In this document: one piece after another, positions 16,852 through 25,365 of the stretch | How positions within the stretch are numbered: position 1 is the stretch's first letter | Layout of the letters: the number at the start of each line of letters is the position of its first letter | DNA from: Pseudomonadota bacterium | GTDB lineage: Bacteria; Myxococcota_A; Polyangia; Polyangiales; Polyangiaceae | Direction of reading: 5' to 3' | Length of the DNA: 27,040 nt | NCBI GenBank assembly: GCA_023432025.1 | Contig: JAEYVE010000023.1 | Span: 1-27,040 of the forward strand | Notes under the pieces: model-generated | What the model was told of the DNA's origin: nothing | The model's database searches: none | Seen by the model: the letters and a program-made list of their open reading frames with translations, nothing else | Made by a program: the position numbers and the translations under genes

Positions 16852-17871
16852 GGCGGGCGCGTGCGTGTGACCGGCGTGATCGCAGCCGCCACCACAACCG
16901 CGCGGCGCCTCCGGCGTGAGGCCGGCCGCCTCGATGAGCGCTCGATCTTCGTTCTCTTCCGGATTGGGCGTGGTGAGGAGCTTGTCGCCGTAAAATACGC
17001 TGTTGGCGCCGGCGTAGAGGCACAAGAGCTGCGCCTCGCGCGTGAGCTCTTGGCGTCCGGCGCTGAGGCGCACCTTGGAGCGCGGCATCATGAGGCGAGC
17101 GAGCGCGATCATGCGCACGAGCTCCAGCGGATCGATCGGCGGCAGTGCTTCGAGCGGCGTGCCGGCGACGCGCACGAGCGCGTTCACGGGGACGCTCTCC
17201 GGGTGCGGATCGAGCTGTGAGAGCTCGATGAGCATCATGCAGCGGTCGTCGATGCTTTCGCCCATGCCGATGATGCCGCCGGAGCACACCGTGATGCCGG
17301 ATTTACGCACGTTGCGCAGCGTGGCGAGGCGCTGGTCGAACTGGCGCGTGGAAATGATGGACTTGTAGTGCTCGCGCGACGTGTCCAGGTTGTGATTGTA
17401 GGCGTCCAGGCCCGCCTCTTTGAGGCGCTGAGCCTGCTCCTCGGTGAGCATGCCGAGCGTCACGCAGGCCTCCATGCCGAGCGATTTCACGCCGCGGACC
17501 ATGTCCAAGACGCGATCGAACGCCGGACCGTCCTTCACCTGACGCCACGCCGCGCCCATGCAGAAGCGCGTGGCGCCTTGCTCGCGCGCTCGCTGGGCGG
17601 CGCTCATCACGTCGTCCAGCTTGAGCATGGCCTCGCCCTCGACGGCCTGGTGGTGCGACGACTGCGGACAGTACGCACAGTCCTCGGGGCAGCCGCCCGT
17701 TTTCACGCTGAGCAGCGTGCAGAGCTGCACCTCGGCCTTGGCGTGGTGCGCCAAGTGAACCGCGCGAGACCGATCCACCAGCTCGAAGAGGGGCAAATCG
17801 TGCAGGGCACGCGCCTCGGCGAGCGTCCAGTCGTGGCGGATCGAGGCTTGTTCAGCACCGGGAAGGGACAT
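16843..17871 (-). CDS. bioB: Biotin synthase with Cys/His-rich C-terminal tail
   Basis: BioB is a radical-SAM enzyme that inserts sulfur into dethiobiotin to make biotin. The 342-aa product has the radical-SAM cluster CPEDCAYC (Cys61, Cys65, Cys68). The residues that ligate the auxiliary 2Fe-2S cluster are all present: Cys in RFCMGAAW, Cys in EACVTLGM, Cys in TVCSGGIIGMGE, and Arg in RLSAGR. YNHNLDTS is also characteristic. Beyond the normal end of the family there is an extra tail RGCGGGCDHAGHTHAPAAE with two Cys and three His that could bind metal. The start is ATG 17871; an upstream extension of 33 residues is unlike BioB. No other bio genes are nearby. It is convergent with the matrixin gene. 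Confidence 0.95.
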   Translation of the reverse strand: MSLPGAEQASIRHDWTLAEARALHDLPLFELVDRSRAVHLAHHAKAEVQLCTLLSVKTGGCPEDCAYCPQSSHHQAVEGEAMLKLDDVMSAAQRAREQGATRFCMGAAWRQVKDGPAFDRVLDMVRGVKSLGMEACVTLGMLTEEQAQRLKEAGLDAYNHNLDTSREHYKSIISTRQFDQRLATLRNVRKSGITVCSGGIIGMGESIDDRCMMLIELSQLDPHPESVPVNALVRVAGTPLEALPPIDPLELVRMIALARLMMPRSKVRLSAGRQELTREAQLLCLYAGANSVFYGDKLLTTPNPEENEDRALIEAAGLTPEAPRGCGGGCDHAGHTHAPAAE

Positions 17872-17998
17872 CGCCGCGGGGTGTAGCTTCCCGACCCGGC
17901 CGCGTCCATAGGCCGAGCGCCCGCCCAGCGAAGCCCGCCTCACGAGCCCCGAGGTCCCCGGGCAGCCCAAGCGGCCCTGCCCCGCCCCTGACAGCTGC

Positions 17999-19084
17999 TC
18001 AGAAGCCGATGGCGGACCGCGCGGTTTCCACGCTCACCAGGCCCTGCTGCATGAGGCCCTTGATGTGCATTTCAAAGGTCTGCATCCCGTACATGGAGGC
18101 GCCCTGCTGCATGAGCTCTTTCAAGGAGGGATTGCCTTGGGGGCGCTTGATGCTTTCGCGCACCGAGCCGGTGCCCACGAGCACCTCCGCGGCGAGCACC
18201 ATGCCTTTGCCATCCGTTCGCGGCAAAAGACGCTGCGCGATGATGCCTTGCACAGCGTCGCCCAAACGCTCACGCAAGTCTCCTCCGCCGCCGTCCGCGA
18301 GCGAAATGATGCGATTCATGGTGCGCGCCACGTCCGGCGTGTGCAGCGTGGAGAGCACCAAGTGGCCCGTTTCTGCGGCTTTTAGAGCAATTTCCATGGT
18401 TTCGCGGTCACGGATTTCGCCCACGTGAATCACGTCCGGATCTTGTCGCAGAGCGGCGCGCAGCGCGCAGGCAAAGCTCTTTGTGTCGAAGCCGACCTCT
18501 CGCTGACTGATGGAGCACTTTTTGTCGACGTGAATGAACTCCACTGGATCTTCGATGGTCACGACGTGACGCGCGAGGCTCTGATTCATGTGGTCGATCA
18601 TGGCCGCGAGCGTGCTGCTCTTGCCGTTGCCGGCGGCCCCCACACACAAGACCAATCCCCGGTCCTTTTCCGCCAAGCTGCGGCACGCTGGGGGAGCGCC
18701 CAGCTCGTCCAAAGTTGGTACTTTCAGCGGGATCACACGAAGGACGATCGCCAGGCTGGCCCGCTGCCGATAGATGTTCACGCGGAAGCGCCCGAGACCC
18801 TCCACCTCGTACGACGTGTCGTGCTCGTGCAGCTCCGAGAGGCCCGCGAGGACCTCCGTGTCACGCAACAAATGCTGCGCCACGGCGCGCGTGTGCTCCG
18901 GCCGGAGCGGCTCGATGCGAAAGAAAATGAGGTCTCCTCGCACCCGCGCGCCCGGCGGCTGGCCGACCTTCAGATGGATGTCCCGAGCCCCCGCCGCGAT
19001 GGCCTTCTGCAAAATCTGATTGAAGTAGGCAACCGAAGCATAAGGATTGTGCGGGGAGTCGAGGCCGACCATGGGGACCCGCAT
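17999..19084 (-). CDS. PilT/PilU-type secretion ATPase (type IV pilus retraction family)
   Basis: The 361-aa product is a hexameric ATPase of the GspE/PilT superfamily. It has an N-terminal PAS-like domain (DIHLKVGQPPGARVRGDL), Walker A GAAGNGKS at 149-156, Asp box TIEDPVEFIH at 176-185, Walker B DPDVIHVGEIRD at 215-226 with the catalytic Glu, and His box HLVLSTLHT at 241-249. PilT proteins depolymerise type IV pili to drive twitching (S-motility in myxobacteria). The Walker A differs from the usual GPTGSGKS, and the AIRAE motif of canonical PilT is not evident, so it may be a PilU-like or specialised paralogue. It is not next to other pil genes. The start is ATG 19084 (MRVPMVGLD); a second ATG at 19072 is possible, and neither has a clear Shine-Dalgarno. 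Confidence 0.88.
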   Translation of the reverse strand: MRVPMVGLDSPHNPYASVAYFNQILQKAIAAGARDIHLKVGQPPGARVRGDLIFFRIEPLRPEHTRAVAQHLLRDTEVLAGLSELHEHDTSYEVEGLGRFRVNIYRQRASLAIVLRVIPLKVPTLDELGAPPACRSLAEKDRGLVLCVGAAGNGKSSTLAAMIDHMNQSLARHVVTIEDPVEFIHVDKKCSISQREVGFDTKSFACALRAALRQDPDVIHVGEIRDRETMEIALKAAETGHLVLSTLHTPDVARTMNRIISLADGGGGDLRERLGDAVQGIIAQRLLPRTDGKGMVLAAEVLVGTGSVRESIKRPQGNPSLKELMQQGASMYGMQTFEMHIKGLMQQGLVSVETARSAIGF

Positions 19085-19183
19085 AGTAGCGCCGCAAGGC
19101 CACGCCCCGCGAGGCGCCCCCTGAGCGCCCGGTCGAGTTCGTTTGGCGCCGTGGGCTCCGGGCGCTACCATCGGCCGCCCAAG
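19085..19183. promoter_or_regulatory. divergent spacer between PilT-like ATPase and Ser/Thr kinase
   Basis: This 99-bp spacer separates oppositely oriented genes and must carry promoters for both. No consensus pair was recognised by eye. Confidence 0.3.
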
Positions 19184-20638
19184 ATGAGCGCGACCGCAAC
19201 TGAAACCCGGTGGCAACCCGGACAGGTACTTCTGGACAAGTACCGGGTCGACCACGTGCTGGGCGTGGGTGGTATGGGGTCGGTCGTCGCCGCCACGCAC
19301 CTTCAGCTCGACCAACGTGTCGCGCTCAAGTTCGTGCACGCCGACATCGCCAAGCACCCCGAAGCCGTGCAGCGGTTCCTTCGCGAGGCGCGCGCCGCTG
19401 CACAAATTCGCAGCGAGCACGTGGTGCGCGTGTCGGACGTGGGCGCTCTGGAAGACGGCCTGCCCTACATGGTCATGGAGTACCTGGAGGGCGAGGATCT
19501 GGACAACGCGCTGGCGCGCGGCCTGCCCGCCCCCGAGGTCGTCGTCGAGTACCTCTTGCAAGCGTGCCTGGGGCTCGTCGAGGCGCACCAGCACGGCATC
19601 GTTCATCGCGACCTGAAGCCGGCCAATCTGTTTCTTTCCAAGAGGCGGGACGGGCGCGTCACCGTCAAGGTCTTGGATTTCGGCATTTCCAAGGTGCAGC
19701 AGCCCGGCGACAGCGCGCTCACGCAAACCTCCACGCTCATGGGCTCGCCGCTCTACATGTCGCCCGAGCAAATGACGCGCCCCAAAGAGGTCGACTCACG
19801 CGCGGACATTTGGGCGCTCGGCGTCATTGCGTACGAGGCGCTCACCGGCACGCGCCCCTTCACCGGTGAGGCGCTGCCGGAAATCTGCGGGCAAATTCTG
19901 GCGCTCACGCCGCCGCCCATTCACACGCTGCGCCCCGAGCTGCCGCCGGCTCTCTCGGCGGTGGTCCAACGTTGCTTGGAAAAGGATCCGAACGCGCGTT
20001 ACGCGACCGTTTCGGATTTGATGGCGGCGCTCGAGCCGTTCGCCGCGCAAGCGCCTCGCAGTCGCGTGTCGGCGCTGCCGGAGCAAGTACTGCGCTCCTC
20101 TCCTCCGCCCGAGCTCCAGCACACGCAGCAAGGCACGCAAGGCGCCTGGACGGAAGCCAGCAAAACGGCAGCCTCCGCCACGCCCACCACGAAAAAGAGC
20201 CCCGTGGGGCTGGTGCTGGGCGCGCTGGGAGGCTTCGTGGCGCTCAGCTTGGGCGCCTATTTCGCGCTGCGTACGCCCAGCACGCCCGAGAGCGCGGCAG
20301 CGCAGTCCGCGCTCCAGCCCGAGGCCGCGGCCGCGGCCGCCTCCGCCCCCGCGGAGCCCGTAGCGGCGCCTGCGGCTCCTTCTGCGGCGCCCGCCGCCGC
20401 TCCCGTCGAAACCGCTACGGAAGCCGCTGCCGCACCTCCCGAAACACCCCCCGCGACTTCGGCGGAGCCAACGAGCACGTCGCCCGCTCGCCCCGCACCC
20501 AAGAGCGCGAAGACCGCCGCCGCCAAGAGCGCATCTCCCGCGCCCACATCGACAGCCGCGCGCCCACCTGAGCCGCCAAAGGCCGCGACGCCCGCCAAGC
20601 CGAAAAAGTCGAACCCGCTCGACATCGACATCAAGTAA
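19184..20638 (+). CDS. Transmembrane eukaryote-like Ser/Thr protein kinase
   Basis: The 484-aa product has a complete kinase domain (20-285): glycine loop GVGGMGSV at 27-34, Lys49 in ALKF, catalytic HRDLKPAN with Asp143, DFG at 165-167, and SPLYMSPEQ as the activation segment end. A juxtamembrane linker (290-337) leads to one membrane helix (about 341-361) and an Ala/Pro/Thr-rich extracytoplasmic tail of about 120 residues ending in KKSNPLDIDIK. Such Hanks-type kinases phosphorylate cytoplasmic proteins in response to envelope signals and are abundant in myxobacteria. No PASTA or other sensory domain is visible in the tail. It heads a same-direction series with the PEGA protein and two lipoproteins. 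The start ATG at 19184 sits just before the conserved kinase fold, and its Shine-Dalgarno is weak. Confidence 0.94.
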   Translation: MSATATETRWQPGQVLLDKYRVDHVLGVGGMGSVVAATHLQLDQRVALKFVHADIAKHPEAVQRFLREARAAAQIRSEHVVRVSDVGALEDGLPYMVMEYLEGEDLDNALARGLPAPEVVVEYLLQACLGLVEAHQHGIVHRDLKPANLFLSKRRDGRVTVKVLDFGISKVQQPGDSALTQTSTLMGSPLYMSPEQMTRPKEVDSRADIWALGVIAYEALTGTRPFTGEALPEICGQILALTPPPIHTLRPELPPALSAVVQRCLEKDPNARYATVSDLMAALEPFAAQAPRSRVSALPEQVLRSSPPPELQHTQQGTQGAWTEASKTAASATPTTKKSPVGLVLGALGGFVALSLGAYFALRTPSTPESAAAQSALQPEAAAAAASAPAEPVAAPAAPSAAPAAAPVETATEAAAAPPETPPATSAEPTSTSPARPAPKSAKTAAAKSASPAPTSTAARPPEPPKAATPAKPKKSNPLDIDIK

Positions 20639-20860
20639 GTCGAAGTGTGAGCTGTACGGTGGCGCGGGCACCGCGCTCCGCGCCACAGCGCCGCACCACA
20701 GCGCCGCGTCCCGGCGCGATGGATTTTGCGCGAGACGAGCGTCGGACAGGACTAGCCGTCAGAAGCGTTCCGCTGGTAAGAACGCCCGAGTATTTCGGGG
20801 CTCCCTGCTGCTCGCTCCTCACTCGAAGCGAGCAGTCGTGGCCGCAAAGAAGGACACGCC

Positions 20861-21910
20861 GTGCGCATCATCGCTCGCTCCTGCATCGCTTGGACACTCC
20901 TCGCCACCTTCGGCCTTCCACAGCTTGCCTGGGCGCAAACGGCGGCCTCTCCCGCAGCCCCCGCACAGCAGCAAGCACCCGCCGCGCAAGCACCCGCCGC
21001 AGAAGCGACTGCGAAAGCAGCGCCCACGACCCCGCCCAAGCCCCTGGCAGAAACGCTCACGGGCGAAGCCTTGGCCGAGTACGAGTCCGCCTCGCTCCTC
21101 TACCGAGACGGGGACTACGCAGGCGCCGTCACCAAGTTCAACCACGCCTTCGAGCTCGCGCAAGATCCGCGCTTGCTCTGGAACATCGCGGTTTGTGAGA
21201 AAAACCTGCGGCGCTACGCCAACGTGCAGCGCCTGGTCACGCGCTACTTGGCCGAAGGCGGGGACTATCTCACCGCGGACGATCGCGCCAGCGCCGAGGC
21301 GCTCTTGGGCGCCATTGCTTCATTCGTGAGCGCCCTCACCGTCACCGTCACTCCTTCGGGAGCCACGGTGCTCGTGGACGGGCGAGCGGTCGGCAAGTCT
21401 CCGCTCCCGGGCCCCATCAGCGTGGACATGGGCAACCACGTCATCAGCGCGGAGCTGGAAGGCTACCTGGCGCAGCAACGCACGCTCGAGCTCGTCGGCG
21501 GACGCGCCACGGACGTGTCGTTCGCGCTTCAAGAGCTGCGCCACGAAGGCAAGCTGCGCGTCGTGGCCGGCCCTCGCGAAGAGATTTATGTGGACGGAAA
21601 AATCGTCGGCGTGGGGCAATGGGAAGGCGTGCTCCCCAGCGGCGTGCACCGCGTGCGCGTGACCGCGCCCGAGAAAAAGCCGTACGAGTCCGACGTGAAC
21701 GTCGTGGACCAGCAAACGAGCAGCGTCAGCGTGTCCTTGTCCAACGTCGATCGGCAGGAAACCGGCATGGGGCCGTGGCCGTGGATTTTGGGCGGCAGCG
21801 CGCTCGCCATCGCCGGCGGCATCGGCGCGTTCTTGCTCTTCAAGCCGCAAGAAACCACGACGGTCTCCACCATGGGCACCATTTCGCCGGGCCAAGTCAG
21901 CCTCGACTGA
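20861..21910 (+). CDS. Exported PEGA-domain protein with TPR-like region and C-terminal membrane helix
   Basis: The 349-aa product starts at GTG 20861, with AAGAAGG about 9 bp upstream. A signal peptide is cleaved after AWA25, followed by an Ala/Gln/Pro stretch. The TPR-like helices (about 70-150) include YRDGDYAGAVTKFNHAFEL and RLLWNIAVCEKNLRRY, the form common in myxobacterial proteins next to kinases. Two PEGA domains follow at about 158-222 (VTVTPSGATVLVDGRAVGKSP) and 228-292 (EEIYVDGKIVGV), then one hydrophobic helix (about 305-327). PEGA domains are small extracytoplasmic beta folds thought to bind the cell wall or surface layer. It is 222 bp after the kinase and 16 bp before the first lipoprotein. 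A partner of the kinase in envelope sensing is an inference. Confidence 0.88.
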   Translation: MRIIARSCIAWTLLATFGLPQLAWAQTAASPAAPAQQQAPAAQAPAAEATAKAAPTTPPKPLAETLTGEALAEYESASLLYRDGDYAGAVTKFNHAFELAQDPRLLWNIAVCEKNLRRYANVQRLVTRYLAEGGDYLTADDRASAEALLGAIASFVSALTVTVTPSGATVLVDGRAVGKSPLPGPISVDMGNHVISAELEGYLAQQRTLELVGGRATDVSFALQELRHEGKLRVVAGPREEIYVDGKIVGVGQWEGVLPSGVHRVRVTAPEKKPYESDVNVVDQQTSSVSVSLSNVDRQETGMGPWPWILGGSALAIAGGIGAFLLFKPQETTTVSTMGTISPGQVSLD

Positions 21911-21926
21911 GCCGAGCACGCTCCGC

Positions 21927-22853
21927 ATGATCAAACCCTACTCTTCCCTTCTTGCCCTCGGCGTCGTCCTCGGGAGCGCGCTCGGTTGCGCCGCGGAGGA
22001 CACCGACAAAGCGGGCCTCATCGTCAGCATCCAAACGGACTTTTCCGTCCCCAAGGACATCGACCAAGTTCGTTTGGAGGTCTCGGCCAAGGGGGACGTG
22101 CGCTTCGGCTCCACGCTCCGGATCGGAGAAGGCGAGCTGCTCCTGCCGGCGACTCTCGTCGTGTTGCCTGCCGAAAGCGGCCCCGGCAACGTGACGGTGC
22201 GTGTGATTTCGTACCAGGCCAACGGCGAAGCTCGCACGTTGCGCCGCGTGGACACGCAAGTACCGGACTCGCGAGAGGCTCTCTTGCGCATGCCGGTGGA
22301 GTGGCTGTGTGACGGCCAAGTCGAGGCCGTCACCGCTGGCTCCGAAACGTCGAGCTGCCCCACCGGACAGAGCTGCGTCGCGGGGCGCTGCGCTTCGGAC
22401 AAGGTGGATGCGTCCACGCTGCCGGACTACGCGGACAGCGACGTGTACGGCGGAGGCACCGCGGACGGCAGCGGTCGCTGCTTCGACACCACGGCGTGTT
22501 TTGCCAAGCGAAACGCGGTGGGCGACGCGCTGGATCTGGAGAGCTGTACCGCGCCTGCCTCGGAGCTACGCGGCGCCCAGCTCGGCACCCTGAACCTCGC
22601 GGTCGCGCTGGGCCCGGGCGGCGACGGCATTTGCGAAGAAGGCGACGCCGGAGAGTGCTTCATTCCGCTGGACCAAGACGACGTCACGGGTTGGCGCTTG
22701 GAAGGCGACACGGTGCACTTCCCGCCCGCGCTCTGTGAAAAACTCGAGCTCCCGTCGGCACCCGAGCTGGTGCAGTCCGACAGCTGCGACACCAAGACGG
22801 CGCGCACACCGACGTGCGGCCCCTGGTCCATCACGAGCGAGCCCGCCCCCTAA
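21927..22853 (+). CDS. Lipoprotein, paralogue A of a tandem pair
   Basis: The 308-aa product has a short signal and lipobox ALGC (Cys21). Residues 28-120 form a beta domain beginning KAGLIVSIQTDFSVPKDIDQVRLEV and ending REALLRMPVEWL. A Cys-rich segment (SCPTGQSCVAGRCASDKVD) and a second domain with FDTTACF, GPGGDGIC and ECFIPLDQDDVTGW follow, ending SCDTKTARTPTCGPW. The same order of motifs recurs in the next gene, so they are tandem duplicates. I do not recognise a named family. It lies 16 bp after the PEGA gene, without a clear Shine-Dalgarno, so translation is probably coupled. Expected location is the outer membrane or periplasm. Confidence 0.85.
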   Translation: MIKPYSSLLALGVVLGSALGCAAEDTDKAGLIVSIQTDFSVPKDIDQVRLEVSAKGDVRFGSTLRIGEGELLLPATLVVLPAESGPGNVTVRVISYQANGEARTLRRVDTQVPDSREALLRMPVEWLCDGQVEAVTAGSETSSCPTGQSCVAGRCASDKVDASTLPDYADSDVYGGGTADGSGRCFDTTACFAKRNAVGDALDLESCTAPASELRGAQLGTLNLAVALGPGGDGICEEGDAGECFIPLDQDDVTGWRLEGDTVHFPPALCEKLELPSAPELVQSDSCDTKTARTPTCGPWSITSEPAP

Positions 22854-22888
22854 ACCAGAGCCTCCCCGCCCCACGTCCGCGAGACACC

Positions 22889-25150
22889 ATGCACCAGCTC
22901 CGCCCTCATCACGTCTTGCTCGCCGCCGTCACCGCGCTCACGGCGGGTGGTTGTTCCTCGGAGGAAACGAAGGCGGGGCTCGTTTTGGCCGTGCAAACGG
23001 ACATGGCCGTCCCGGAAAACGTGGATCAGGTGCGCATCAAAATCTCCGTCTACGGAGACGTGAAGCACGAGCACACCTACGACGTGGGCCCCAGCGGCCT
23101 GCAAATTCCGGCCACGCTGACGCTTCTGCCCCCCAAAGAGGCCTCGAACCCCGTCACCATCGAGGTCATTTCGTTCCAAAACAGCACGGCGCGCACGTTG
23201 CGGCAGGTCATTACGACCGTCCCCAAAGATCGCGAAGCGCTGCTCCGCGTCCCCATTCAGTGGCTCAGCGTCGGCATGGTCGAGGAGGACGGCATGGTCG
23301 AAGCGGACAGCACGGTCGAGGAGGACAGCCCTCCGACTTCGGCGCGCGTCTCGTACAAAGACCGCGCCTACGTTTCCACCTGTCCCAAGCTCGAGAACGG
23401 CGACACGCAGAGCGCGGTCAACGGCCGCTGCGTCCCCGACAAGGTGGATTCGTCGAAGCTGCCCACCTTCGAAAAGGCGCGCGTCTTCGGCGGCGCCACG
23501 GAGGACGGCGGCGGCGCGTGCTTCGACACCGTCCCCTGCCTTACGCTCCACCACACGCTGCCGGCAAGCGCGCTCGATCTGGACGAGTGCACGTTCTCTT
23601 TGGAAGCCTGGCAGGAGCTCACAGAAAGCGAAGACGAGCTCGATCCCACGCAACTGAACTTCGGCATCGCCACCGGTCCCGGCGGAGAGGGCGTGTGCGG
23701 AGAAGACGAAGACTCCGCGTGCTACGTGCCGCTCGATTTGGACGAAGAAGGCGGCTGGCGCCAGGAAGACGGCGTGGTGCATTTGCCGCCCGCTGTCTGC
23801 GAAAGGCTGCAAGAGAGCGAAAGCACTCTGGAGCTCGTTCTGTCCAACTCGTGCCCCACCAAAACGCCCGAGCACCCCACCTGCGGCCCCTGGTCTTCCG
23901 TGACGGGCACGCCCATCACCGTGGAGGTACCGGACGGCACCGGCGGCAGTAGCGGCACCGGCGGCTCAGGGGGCACGGGCGGTACCGACGGCACGGGCGC
24001 GTCTGGCGGCACCGGCGGCACGGAGCCCGGCACCGGCGGCACCGGTGGCACCGGCGGCGGCAACAACACCGAGCTGGGCGGCTACTACGAGTCCGGCACC
24101 TGGCGCGGTCACGCCTTTACCAGCGCGGACGGCGCCACCATTTCACCAGCGAACTTCGACGACCTGCCGCCCGGAGAGCCCTTCTGCGTCACGGGCGAGG
24201 TGGCGGCTTCGGCCGACGCCGTGGGCTCGGCCCTCCTCGGCGTGCGCCTCAATCAGGCGCGCGGAGAAGACACGCTCGGTACCATTCGTCCCGGCGGCGT
24301 GGGCATTCGCGTGCAGCTCACCAACGAGCAACCGAACACGCCGCTCTGGGTGCAGCTCGAGGGCACCACGCCGAGCCAACGCTGGTGCGCGGAAATCCCA
24401 GCGACCGGCGGCACCATTTCGTGGGGCGCGTTCAGCACGGAGTGCTGGGACGGGGGCCAAGGCGTCGCCTACACGGGAGAAGCCATCACCACGGCCTCCG
24501 TGGTGGTGCCCGGCGGCAGAGGCGCCCGAGGTTTCAACTTCTGTCTGACGGATCTCGGCGAGGAAGAGCTGCTCTCCAGCGGCTACACCCTCATCCCCAT
24601 TGACGGCTGGGTGGACGGCGCCAGCAACGAAGTGGGCGTTCAAGGCGCTCTCTTCGCCCAAGCGGACTTCATCTCGCAGTACTCGCAGTTCTCGAACTTC
24701 ACCCTCAGCTCCATGTGCATGGAGGGCGAAACCGCGCTCGTCGACGTCGAGTGCACCCCCTTTCCTCCCGCCACGACGTGCTTCGAAGAAACCTGGGGCG
24801 CCCAAATGGGCCTGCACCTCAACCAGCCGCTGGGCGACGGGCCCGAGTCCTTCGACGCGTCGGGGCTCTTGGGCTTCACCTTTGACGTGACCGGCCCCAC
24901 CGTTCCGGAGGCCCTCCACTTTTTCGCGCTCACCTCGCAGGGCGACTTCTGCTCGGGCACCCAGCTCCTCGCCGGCTCGAACCAAGTCATGTTCAGCGAA
25001 ATCGTCGGCGCCTGCCTCAGCGCGGGCGGGAGCCCCGTGGACCGCTCGGACATCACCAGCATCGCCTGGCGGGTGGTCGCGAGCGCCGCGGAAGTAACGG
25101 CCTACGACTTTTGCATCGAGAACCTGACCGCGCTCCCCATCATTCACTGA
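22889..25150 (+). CDS. Large lipoprotein, paralogue B with two added beta-sandwich modules
   Basis: The 753-aa product from ATG 22889 has a lipobox ending AGGC (Cys22). Residues 28-345 are paralogous to the preceding lipoprotein (KAGLVLAVQTDMAVPENVDQVRI, PKDREALLRVPIQWL, DKVDSSKLP, CFDTVPC, CYVPLDLDEEGGW, TCGPW). A Gly/Thr/Ser linker (about 349-392) then leads to two tandem C-terminal modules (about 394-560 and 570-750). These share a pattern of LxxRLNQ/LHLNQ, GIRVQL/GFTFDV, a central Cys and a closing FNFCL or YDFCIENL, resembling carbohydrate-binding-like jelly rolls. The ligand is unknown. An 18-bp tandem repeat expands residues near 130-146. It is 35 bp after paralogue A. Confidence 0.85.
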   Translation: MHQLRPHHVLLAAVTALTAGGCSSEETKAGLVLAVQTDMAVPENVDQVRIKISVYGDVKHEHTYDVGPSGLQIPATLTLLPPKEASNPVTIEVISFQNSTARTLRQVITTVPKDREALLRVPIQWLSVGMVEEDGMVEADSTVEEDSPPTSARVSYKDRAYVSTCPKLENGDTQSAVNGRCVPDKVDSSKLPTFEKARVFGGATEDGGGACFDTVPCLTLHHTLPASALDLDECTFSLEAWQELTESEDELDPTQLNFGIATGPGGEGVCGEDEDSACYVPLDLDEEGGWRQEDGVVHLPPAVCERLQESESTLELVLSNSCPTKTPEHPTCGPWSSVTGTPITVEVPDGTGGSSGTGGSGGTGGTDGTGASGGTGGTEPGTGGTGGTGGGNNTELGGYYESGTWRGHAFTSADGATISPANFDDLPPGEPFCVTGEVAASADAVGSALLGVRLNQARGEDTLGTIRPGGVGIRVQLTNEQPNTPLWVQLEGTTPSQRWCAEIPATGGTISWGAFSTECWDGGQGVAYTGEAITTASVVVPGGRGARGFNFCLTDLGEEELLSSGYTLIPIDGWVDGASNEVGVQGALFAQADFISQYSQFSNFTLSSMCMEGETALVDVECTPFPPATTCFEETWGAQMGLHLNQPLGDGPESFDASGLLGFTFDVTGPTVPEALHFFALTSQGDFCSGTQLLAGSNQVMFSEIVGACLSAGGSPVDRSDITSIAWRVVASAAEVTAYDFCIENLTALPIIH
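23273..23326 (+). repeat. three 18-bp in-frame repeats in lipoprotein B
   Basis: Units at 23273, 23291 and 23309 (GGCATGGTCGAGGAGGAC with substitutions) encode GMVEED, GMVEAD and STVEED. Paralogue A has a single QVEAVTAG-type segment at this point, so the tract is an expansion specific to B. Confidence 0.75.
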
Positions 25151-25242
25151 GCCCCGCGCGATCGTTCGAAATTTTCTCCAACCCGCTTGCGCGCCCCGCA
25201 AACCCTGAGGTAATACCCGGGCCCCTCCGAAACGGGGGTGTT

Positions 25243-25318
25243 GCCTGGGTAGCTCAGTTGGTAGAGCAGAGGATTGAAAATCCTCGTGTCGGCGGTTCGA
25301 TTCCGTCCCTAGGCACCA
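25243..25318 (+). tRNA. tRNA-Phe (anticodon GAA)
   Basis: The 76-nt gene folds as a complete cloverleaf. The acceptor stem GCCTGGG/CCTAGGC has one G-T pair. The D arm is GCTC/GAGC with AGTTGGTA. The anticodon stem GAGGA/TCCTC carries loop TTGAAAA with GAA at 25276-25278, the variable loop is GTGTC, and the T arm is GGCGG/CCGTC with TTCGATT. Discriminator A and an encoded CCA follow. Upstream, TTGCGC (25187) and TAATAC (25211) with an 18-bp spacer are a weak promoter candidate. The gene sits at the boundary between the core region and a stretch with an IS remnant and lower GC, a common integration position. Confidence 0.97.
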
Positions 25319-25333
25319 GTTGACGAATGCATG

Positions 25334-25365
25334 CGGGCCGCGAAAGCGGCCCGAGGTGTTTTGTG
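25334..25365 (+). terminator. hairpin terminator after tRNA-Phe
   Basis: CGGGCCGC (25334-25341) and GCGGCCCG (25346-25353) form a perfect 8-bp stem with a GAAA tetraloop, followed by AGGTGTTTTG. It is 16 bp past the tRNA and most likely terminates it, though the T-run is short. Confidence 0.7.

Noticed and set aside
25111..25323. 70-codon frame containing VAQLVEQRIENPRVGGSIPSLG
   Set aside because: This is the well-known false translation of a tRNA gene, here tRNA-Phe.
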